64,000 nt of DNA from JAVEWJ01 sp034004605 (GTDB lineage: Bacteria; Patescibacteriota; Gracilibacteria; UBA1369; LOWO2-01-FULL-3). The position numbers were made by a program, and so were the translations under genes. The stretch lies in assembly GCA_034004605.1 (NCBI GenBank), contig JAVEWJ010000001.1, forward strand, positions 124,001 to 188,000, written 5' to 3'. The notes below the pieces were generated by a model. That model searched no databases. It had not been told where the DNA came from and saw only the letters and a list, made by a program, of their open reading frames with translations. Within the stretch, counting starts at the first letter, position 1. Each line of letters begins with the position of its first letter. This document shows, piece after piece, positions 57,769 to 64,000 of this stretch.

Positions 57769-60504
57769 ATGGCAGGAAAAAAAAGAGACCCCAAGGCAAG
57801 AGCAGGCCATTTTGATAGTTTGATTGAAGAGATGAATAATTGTCCTCCTGAGGAATTCGGTATTTTATGTAGCCATGCGGTGGAGTTTGTCACAGGAGGG
57901 GAGGATTCTTCGCAAAAACCTCAAGACATATATGCGGACGACATTGCGCAGGTTCAAAAAAATATTGCAGACCGTACTGAAATTGGTGCGGATCCGAGGG
58001 CAGAGACAAGAGTTGTAGAAGTTGAAGTAGTTGAAGAAGTTAAGGCTGAAAAAGTTAAGGCTGAAGAGCTACTTAATGTTTTATCGGAAACCGAATCAAC
58101 AAAAGTATATTCGTTAAGACAAGATGTTTCAGGAATTATGGTTCCTCCTGAAGTATCTGCCTCAAGTGGATCCGAAGTGCTTTTTCTACAAGAAACCGCC
58201 TCTAATTCAGATGTCCGAGCTTTTGCGATCGGTTATGGCGATAATATTGCAGAAGAAAAAACTTCCCCCCTAGTTGGTGGAAAAACTATTCAAAGAAACA
58301 GGACTGAACTTGAGAAGGAATTTTCTGAGGCTCAAAAGAAAGTTTCCAGTTTGGTATTTTTAGACAATGGGCACAAAGATGAACAAGAAGATTTCTTCAG
58401 AAAATTCATAAATGATTGCCAAGAGAGATTAAGTGGTAGGGAGGTATTATATTTGATATTTGCTCACATTTTGAAGAATAAAGACTATTTTTCTGCCGAA
58501 AAAAAGGAAGCGTTTATTCAAATTTTAAGAACAGTAATCGAAAAGCCGGGGAAAAACATATGGGAATCAAAGCATGCTGCTAAAGGTTCTCCGGTTGGGA
58601 CTTGGCACAAAGGGATCGACTTAATTTTAGAAAATTGTTTAAAAGTGCTAATTGGACAATCGGATTCTGTAAGAGTGATGCCTCATCCGACTATGGATTT
58701 TTCTCATGCAATGGAGCAAATACTTGATAGTAAAGATTTCCAAGAAAGACTACAAGAACTGCTTATACATTTCTATATCAAATCTGACAGAAAAATGTTT
58801 TTTTCTGAACTAATTACATTGATTTTAAGCCTTGAAAAATCTTCTAAATATGAAGAAAAGGATTTTATTATTGATACTCTTTCAGAGCTTGATTTTGAAT
58901 TCACAGTTCGGCTTGAAATGGAGATAAATCGAATAAAAGTAGAAGAAAATAAAAAAATAATCGCTTTTCCATCAACAAAAACCGGAGAGAAAAAAGCGAT
59001 TACTCAAGAGACCTCTTATACAAATGAACATATCAGTGAAACGAATGAAGAAATAAACGAAGAAAAAAAGAAAAAAGGAGTGCTTATGGCTTTTCTGAAT
59101 AAATACAGAGGAAGACTTGCGATGTTTTCAGGAGCTTTGGCTCTTCTCGGAATCGTGGGTGTGAGTGCTTACACTTCAAAAAATGAAAATACTCAAAAAG
59201 AAGATGAAGGTCTTCCAAACAAAGTAGACCCGAAAGAAGTTGCGCAGGGTATTTCTGTAAGTGGAGTGAACGGTGTGAGTGGTTTGATTAGTCAAAATTC
59301 AGAACAGATTGTTTCGTTTGACGAAATGGGGCAAATACTCATTTCTGCCGCGAATGGTGCGACAGATGGTATTGCTGTAGCTCAAAAAGAAAAAATTGAA
59401 AGCGAATCACTTGATACTGCCATTGCTTCAGCTGGTAATTTTGTTCAAAAAGCGCAAGAAGAAGCTTTATTGTCTCAAAAAGAAAAAGTCTCAGAAACAG
59501 TAGAATGGTCTTATCAAGTAAAAGAAGGGGATACTTTCTTTAAGGTTACAGAAGACTGGAAAGCACACTATGGTTTTTCTGAAGCAAGAGATAAATACAA
59601 ATTTTTACAAAAAATTGACAACTGGGATATCTCAACAGCTTTGCGTTTAATTTTCAATAAAGAAAATGGAAGAAATAGGGATCTGGATGTTTACAAAGGT
59701 TCTGATAGGGATATTGCTGATACTTTCAGGGCAACACCGTATCAAATTTTCATGGAAATTTATAAATTTCAATCCAGAAGCCAAAGAAATTTTGTAAAAA
59801 AATATATGGAAAATGGTGGAGATTTTGATGTAATTCTTGCCTCCATCGACAGGGGATTTTTTATTGCCGAAAATGGTGAAAAAATTCCGCTTTCTGTTGA
59901 AATAAAAAAGAAGTTTGAACAAAAGAAAGTGTCATTGATGAAAAGATACCACAAACGAAGAGGAAGTATTAAAGATATTAAGGCAACAGAAGTAATAATT
60001 GATGAAACATTTAAATTTGCATCTCAAAAAACACGAACTTATATTCTTGATAAACTCAATGCTGGTGAAAAGATTGCAAATGTAATGACTTGGATTACTA
60101 AAGGATGGGCATTAGATTTTGAAACAAATAAAGCAGTAGAAATAAAAGCGTTTGTGAAAAAATCTCCGGAACGAAAAACTTATAAACTTGATACAGAACT
60201 TGGCGTAATTAAGGGTAAAAAAGCAATTGAACAATATTTGGCTGGTGTAGAAGAAGCAAATAGACAAAAAGAAATTTCGCAGAATCTTGAAGCGAGTGAA
60301 AAAGATTGGGCTGAAATTGAAAGAGAAGTGGAGATTGCTAATAACCTTGAGGCGAGCGAAAAAGCTTGGGAGGATATGTTGGCCGAAAAAGAAATGGAAG
60401 AAGCCTGGGAACACATCTTGGAAAACATTGAAATTGTCGAAACTTCACCTGATGAAATCGCTTCAGGGACGAAAAATGAGATTTTAGAATCAATGAACGC
60501 TTAA
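57769..60504 (+). CDS. Large orphan with central TM, second of pair
   Basis: 911 residues. An N-terminal ~430 residues are charged and helical (a domain around 180-400). A basic stretch (NEEKKKKGVLMAFLNKYRGR) leads to one TM near 448-466 (LAMFSGALALLGIVGVSAY). The outside part has a segment VKEGDTFFKVTEDWKAHYGF that loosely recalls LysM-type 'xGDTxxxI' openings, then a helical domain about 600-800. The tail has repeats NLEASEKDWAEIE/NLEASEKAWEDM. Own promoter and terminator. Architecture matches the 55226 protein; sequence similarity is too weak to call by eye. Confidence 0.82.
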   Translation: MAGKKRDPKARAGHFDSLIEEMNNCPPEEFGILCSHAVEFVTGGEDSSQKPQDIYADDIAQVQKNIADRTEIGADPRAETRVVEVEVVEEVKAEKVKAEELLNVLSETESTKVYSLRQDVSGIMVPPEVSASSGSEVLFLQETASNSDVRAFAIGYGDNIAEEKTSPLVGGKTIQRNRTELEKEFSEAQKKVSSLVFLDNGHKDEQEDFFRKFINDCQERLSGREVLYLIFAHILKNKDYFSAEKKEAFIQILRTVIEKPGKNIWESKHAAKGSPVGTWHKGIDLILENCLKVLIGQSDSVRVMPHPTMDFSHAMEQILDSKDFQERLQELLIHFYIKSDRKMFFSELITLILSLEKSSKYEEKDFIIDTLSELDFEFTVRLEMEINRIKVEENKKIIAFPSTKTGEKKAITQETSYTNEHISETNEEINEEKKKKGVLMAFLNKYRGRLAMFSGALALLGIVGVSAYTSKNENTQKEDEGLPNKVDPKEVAQGISVSGVNGVSGLISQNSEQIVSFDEMGQILISAANGATDGIAVAQKEKIESESLDTAIASAGNFVQKAQEEALLSQKEKVSETVEWSYQVKEGDTFFKVTEDWKAHYGFSEARDKYKFLQKIDNWDISTALRLIFNKENGRNRDLDVYKGSDRDIADTFRATPYQIFMEIYKFQSRSQRNFVKKYMENGGDFDVILASIDRGFFIAENGEKIPLSVEIKKKFEQKKVSLMKRYHKRRGSIKDIKATEVIIDETFKFASQKTRTYILDKLNAGEKIANVMTWITKGWALDFETNKAVEIKAFVKKSPERKTYKLDTELGVIKGKKAIEQYLAGVEEANRQKEISQNLEASEKDWAEIEREVEIANNLEASEKAWEDMLAEKEMEEAWEHILENIEIVETSPDEIASGTKNEILESMNA

Positions 60505-60513
60505 ATTTTTTAG

Positions 60514-60547
60514 AAAAAGAGCTTGCTAATAGGGAAGCTCTTTTTTT
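60514..60547 (+). terminator. Terminator after the 57769 orphan
   Basis: Stem AAAGAGCTT/AAGCTCTTT (60516-60524, 60535-60543), 10-base loop, T-run to 60547. Confidence 0.88.
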
Positions 60548-60698
60548 AGTTTTTTGAAGGATATTTACTGCAAGTCTAATGATTTTTACGAGCAACGCCA
60601 TTTTCCCATACTCTCTTCTTTGTGGGGTGGGGGTGGAGAGCGTTCTACTTGAGGTGTAGATAAATTGGAAATGAATATTTCTACTTTTTAGAATGCAG

Positions 60699-60721
60699 TG
60701 CGCTCCACTTCGTGTCGCGCA
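60699..60721. repeat. GC-rich hairpin element, copy 5 (isolated)
   Basis: TGCGC/GCGCA arms around TCCACTTCGTGTC, followed by AGTTTT and preceded by CTACTTTTTAGAATGCAG. It matches copies 1-4 but is 52 kb from the array, adjacent to the 3' end of the carS-like gene just as copy 4 adjoins murI. Confidence 0.75.
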
Positions 60722-60725
60722 GTTT

Positions 60726-61250
60726 TTAATACCAAACCTTTTTAAGTCCCAGAAAATAGGCGATGACATTGGTGAGCAAATGCAAAAATGGAGTGATTAG
60801 GAGGGCTGCCACGAGGTTTTTCAAAGGAATTTGAAAAAAGATAAGGCTAAAAATAAAAGCTCCTAAAATGAAGTCTATTTGATCGAAAGGTATGAAAGGC
60901 GCTCCGGGTTTGATTTTGAGTAGGCGCTTAAAAAATGATTTCACAATATCTCCCGTAAGTGCGCCTACTCCGAAAACAAAGGCATAAAGCGGAATATTCG
61001 AAAACGAATATTCAAGGATTGAAACACTTACAAAGTACCCGTTTTTAAATAGAAAAGTTTGAATAATCAAAATCAATAAAGCGCCTACAAATCCGCCGAT
61101 AAAGCCTCTGTATGTTTTATGAGATCCAAAAATTTTTTCATTTATCGGGTGTCCTAAAGGCAATTTTAACGATGCCGCTATCACCGGACACATGTTTGCA
61201 AAATATGCCGGTAAAAACAGGTAAAACGAGGTTAATACTGCACTTATCAT
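60726..61250 (-). CDS. CarS/DUF46-like CDP-lipid synthase
   Basis: 174 residues, about five TM helices. Signatures LPAYFANMCPVIAASLKLPLG, GSHKTYRGFIGGFVGA, FGVGALTGDIVKSFFKR and KPGAPFIPFDQIDFILGA are those of the CarS (CDP-archaeol synthase)/CdsA group, including the metal- and CDP-binding GD...KR...PFDQID residues. In archaea CarS activates a lipid with CTP; in bacteria the substrate may be phosphatidate or another isoprenoid lipid. It overlaps rnj by one base. Confidence 0.88.
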   Translation of the reverse strand: MISAVLTSFYLFLPAYFANMCPVIAASLKLPLGHPINEKIFGSHKTYRGFIGGFVGALLILIIQTFLFKNGYFVSVSILEYSFSNIPLYAFVFGVGALTGDIVKSFFKRLLKIKPGAPFIPFDQIDFILGAFIFSLIFFQIPLKNLVAALLITPFLHLLTNVIAYFLGLKKVWY

Positions 61251-63127
61251 TATTTTTCAATAATTATGGGAACGATTAATGGTCTTCGTTCAAGCTTGTT
61301 GTAAGTGTAGGTGTCAATAGCACGAGAGAGATAATTTTTCATATCCTGACGAGTGGCTCCCGGATTTTTCTTAATAAGTTTTCTAAAGGCATCATCGGCA
61401 AGCTCGATTATTTCCTGATATATTTCCTCCGTTTCGTGCATATACACAAATCCGCGCGACATCACTTCAGGCTTTCCTTTGAGCCGTTTTGACAATTTCG
61501 AAACATAAAGAAGCACAATCAATGCTCCGTTTTCCGACATCATCTGGCGCTCTGCTTGCACCTGAGAGCCCGCATGGCCTTCACCCGATCCGTCAATGAG
61601 AATATATTTTGTCTCTATAACCGCTTTTGCAATATTTGCCTGGGTTTTGTTCATATACAAAATATTTCCATTTTGAAGCATAAAAATATTTTGCTCCGGA
61701 ATGCCGCATTCCTCCTTTGCCAAATCCGCATGCGCCTGACGCATAAAGAATTCGCCGTGGACGGGAATAAAAAATTTCGGTTTTATGTAATTTATCATCG
61801 TTTTAAGATCTTCTCTTTGCCCGTGGCCCGAAGTGTGCACATCCATAATTTGTTTGTGTATAACCTTGGCGCCAAGCAGACAAAGCCTGTTTATCACAGT
61901 AGCAATCGCTCTTTCGTTCCCAATAATCGGAGAAGAGGAAAGAATAATCGTATCGCCTTTTTTAACCTTGATTTGCTTGTGTTCGTTTCTTGCAATACGG
62001 CTTAAGGCAGACACGGATTCGCCCTGAGAACCTGTCGTGAGGATGAGCGTTTGTTCGTCGGGTGTGTTTTTGTGCTTTTTAATGGGCAAAACCGCACCTT
62101 TTTCATATTTTATATATCCGAGTTTTTTTGCGATTGTAATCGCTTGCTCCATAGAACGACCAGAAATAAACACCTTTCGATTGTGCTTTTGTGCAAGATC
62201 GATTAGTTGTTGAATTCGACCAATCAAAGACGAAAACGAGGCAACAATAAGCCTTTTTTCAGTCTTTTGAATTATACCTTCGAGAATATGACCCACTTCT
62301 TCCTCGGACATCGTTTTTCCGGGTTTTAAGGCGTTTGTGGAATCCGAAAATAACGCCAATACATTTTCGTTTCCAAGGCGTTTCATTTTGTTTATCTCCG
62401 CTTTTTCGTGAAGACCCGCCGGAGTATCGTCGAATTTAAAATCGCCGGTATGAACAACTTTGCCCGCAGGAGTGGTAATAACCAAGCCAACCGCATCCGG
62501 AATCGAATGAGCCACACGGAAAAAATCCACCGAAAACTTTCCAGCTTTTATATGATCGTCGCTTGATACAGTCACGAGTTTTGAGAAGTTTTTGAGCTTA
62601 AATTCTTCAAGCTTCTTATCGATAAGCTCCGCCGTGAATTTCGTGGTGAAAATCGTGGGATAATTCAGCTTTGGGAGAATATATGGCACGGCGCCGATGT
62701 GATCGAGATGTCCGTGTGTAATGAAAATTCCCCTGATTCTGTGGCGGTTTTCTTCAAGATAGGTGACATCCGGAATCACATAATCGATTCCGAGCATATC
62801 TTCATTCGGAAACTGAAATCCCATATCAACCACAATAATATCCTCTTCGTACTCTAAAACCATCATATTTTTGCCCACTTCATTGAGTCCTCCGAGAGGG
62901 ATAATTTTTAAAGAGCCCTTTACAATCGGGTGTACTTTGGGCTTTGTTTGAGAAACGGGCTTCGGGGCTGATTTAAGGGGCTTTTTGCCACCAAAATTCG
63001 AACCTTTCCTAAAGTGTTTGAATGATTTGTTTTGGACTTTTAAATCCGCTTGAACCTTATTTTCGGGTTCGTTTTTGAGAGTTTTTTGATTTAAAAAACT
63101 TTTCTTAAAAAATCTTTTGAGTTCCAT
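61250..63127 (-). CDS. rnj: Ribonuclease J
   Basis: 625 residues. An N-terminal ~65-residue Lys-rich extension (QKTLKNEPENKVQADLKVQ...) precedes the metallo-beta-lactamase domain: GLNEVGKNMMVLEYEEDIIVVDMG, FITHGHLDHIGAVPYIL (zinc motif) and VVHTGDFKFDD. The beta-CASP domain follows with FSDSTNA and SGHGQREDL, then the C-terminal HGEFFMRQAHADLAKE region. Acts in 5'-3' exonucleolytic and endonucleolytic RNA decay and rRNA maturation. First gene before carS-like on the minus strand. Confidence 0.95.
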   Translation of the reverse strand: MELKRFFKKSFLNQKTLKNEPENKVQADLKVQNKSFKHFRKGSNFGGKKPLKSAPKPVSQTKPKVHPIVKGSLKIIPLGGLNEVGKNMMVLEYEEDIIVVDMGFQFPNEDMLGIDYVIPDVTYLEENRHRIRGIFITHGHLDHIGAVPYILPKLNYPTIFTTKFTAELIDKKLEEFKLKNFSKLVTVSSDDHIKAGKFSVDFFRVAHSIPDAVGLVITTPAGKVVHTGDFKFDDTPAGLHEKAEINKMKRLGNENVLALFSDSTNALKPGKTMSEEEVGHILEGIIQKTEKRLIVASFSSLIGRIQQLIDLAQKHNRKVFISGRSMEQAITIAKKLGYIKYEKGAVLPIKKHKNTPDEQTLILTTGSQGESVSALSRIARNEHKQIKVKKGDTIILSSSPIIGNERAIATVINRLCLLGAKVIHKQIMDVHTSGHGQREDLKTMINYIKPKFFIPVHGEFFMRQAHADLAKEECGIPEQNIFMLQNGNILYMNKTQANIAKAVIETKYILIDGSGEGHAGSQVQAERQMMSENGALIVLLYVSKLSKRLKGKPEVMSRGFVYMHETEEIYQEIIELADDAFRKLIKKNPGATRQDMKNYLSRAIDTYTYNKLERRPLIVPIIIEK

Positions 63128-63270
63128 TCTTTTGTTTTATTAACTATTATTCAGCTTTCTACTCTTGATCGCTTTATGCAATTATATCACAAGACTCGTT
63201 TTTTGGCTAGAGAAAAAGGGACTTTAGGGGTGTCTTCGTGTTATTATTGTTGCGTTATTTAATTTTCATT

Positions 63271-64000
63271 ATGGATCAAAAATCGAAAATTTGCATTTTG
63301 GGATACGGGACTGAAGGTAAAGCCACTTTGGATTATTTGGTAAAACATGGATATGGAAATTTGACTGTGTGTGACAGGAATATTGATTTACAGGATATTT
63401 TGCCACAAGGAGTTTCTTGTAGACTGGGAGAGCATTATATGGAAGATCTTACGGACTTTGATGTGATTTTTCGCACTCCCGGCATTAGGTATTTGGATCC
63501 GCATATTCAAAGTGCGATTCTTAAAGGTGCTGAGGTAACTTCGGCCATGAAATATTTTCTAAAAATTCGAAATTGCAAAGTGGTGGGTGTTACCGGAACA
63601 AAGGGCAAAGGAACGACCTCAACACTAATTTTTGAGATGCTTAAGAAGAAATATAAAAGCGCGTATTTGGCCGGTAACATTGGCTCTTCGCCACTTGAAT
63701 TCGTTGATGAATTGACCCCGGACAGTGTTGTTGTCTTGGAAATGAGCAGTTTTCAGCTTCAGGACTTAAACTTAAGTCCTGATATTGCTGTTTTCTTAAA
63801 CACAACAAGCGATCACTTGGATTATCATGCTGATAATTTCGAATATTTGGCCGCGAAAGAAAATATTTTGGCGCACCAGGATGAAGACGGAATTCTCGTG
63901 ATAAACAAAGATTACGAGTATTCAAAATACTACAAACCGCTTGCAAAGGGCAAAATCCTCGAAGTAAGCAGAAAAGACAGGGTGGAAAATGGTGCGACCG
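63271..64000 (+). CDS. murD: UDP-N-acetylmuramoylalanine--D-glutamate ligase (partial, 5' end)
   Basis: 243 codons from ATG 63271 run off the right edge. The N-terminal nucleotide-binding domain starts ICILGYGTEGKATLDYL. The ATP P-loop is VVGVTGTKGKGTTSTLIFEML. AGNIGSSPLEF, LEMSSFQLQDL and NTTSDHLDYH are the central-domain Mur ligase signatures, and the SSFQL form points to MurD. It adds D-glutamate (made by MurI in this window) to UDP-MurNAc-L-Ala. Confidence 0.94.
   Translation, partial: MDQKSKICILGYGTEGKATLDYLVKHGYGNLTVCDRNIDLQDILPQGVSCRLGEHYMEDLTDFDVIFRTPGIRYLDPHIQSAILKGAEVTSAMKYFLKIRNCKVVGVTGTKGKGTTSTLIFEMLKKKYKSAYLAGNIGSSPLEFVDELTPDSVVVLEMSSFQLQDLNLSPDIAVFLNTTSDHLDYHADNFEYLAAKENILAHQDEDGILVINKDYEYSKYYKPLAKGKILEVSRKDRVENGAT

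Noticed and set aside
1..64000. UGA read as glycine (genetic code 25)
   Set aside because: Many well-defined genes end at UGA exactly where homologues end, and no conserved protein has internal UGA.

Overview
The window looks like a chromosomal segment from a Candidate Phyla Radiation (Patescibacteria) bacterium, most plausibly Candidatus Peregrinibacteria. The DNA is AT-rich. UGA ends many clear genes (for example dnaB-adjacent, dus, murI-side and DUF881 genes), so the UGA-glycine code of Gracilibacteria/Absconditabacteria does not apply. Surface proteins rely on S-layer-homology (SLH) repeats. Typical CPR families are present: a T4SS-like pilin, half-size MFS, DUF4143-type ATPase, LRR protein and many orphans. 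The phylum call is inference; no rRNA gene is present.

Layout. 1-6.3 kb: comM, a PEGA-domain protein and yraN on the minus strand, then dnaB and lysS on the plus strand. 6.37-8.15 kb: a gene-free array of about fifty TGTCTAC/GTAGACA half-sites in four highly regular ~265-bp units. 8.1-11 kb: murI, two DUF881 membrane proteins, and a helix-turn-helix protein with a C-terminal membrane anchor whose own gene carries the same DNA motif six times. 11-24.7 kb: an FG-GAP/SLH surface protein, TrmH-type methyltransferase, GH18-like protein, YbeY, a SAM methyltransferase, lipoproteins, LDH, T4SS-like pilin, SLH protein and MurB, with tRNA-Pro(TGG). 24.8-34.2 kb: tRNA-Thr, a cluster of orphan proteins behind strong promoters, RluA, AhpC, an HtrA-like protease with SLH repeats, tRNA-Tyr and a Dus enzyme. 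34.2-35 kb: a RelE/RelB-type toxin-antitoxin pair bracketed by exact 32-bp direct repeats. 35-47 kb: IMPase-like protein, Wzy-like polymerase, SH3/SLH protein, a multi-TM protein behind a palindromic operator, an LRR protein, NYN nuclease, alkyltransferase, UMPH-1-like nucleotidase and an AAA ATPase with a strongly palindromic, apparently leaderless promoter. 47-64 kb: orphan helical protein, tRNA-Pro(GGG) and tRNA-Pro(CGG), GT-C-like glycosyltransferase, half-MFS, ClpB under a CIRCE element, two large orphan membrane proteins, a CarS-like protein, RNase J and the start of murD.

How it fits together. Most genes are housekeeping (replication, tRNA charging and modification, peptidoglycan precursors, RNA decay) mixed with cell-surface genes. 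The most unusual candidate system is the 6.4-8.1 kb array plus the HTH-TM protein. Fixed spacing of palindromic sites, recurrence of the motif inside and upstream of the protein's gene, and the membrane anchor suggest a membrane-tethered DNA-binding system, possibly for chromosome positioning/segregation or origin control. This is an inference from sequence layout; a DnaA-box/oriC interpretation remains open.
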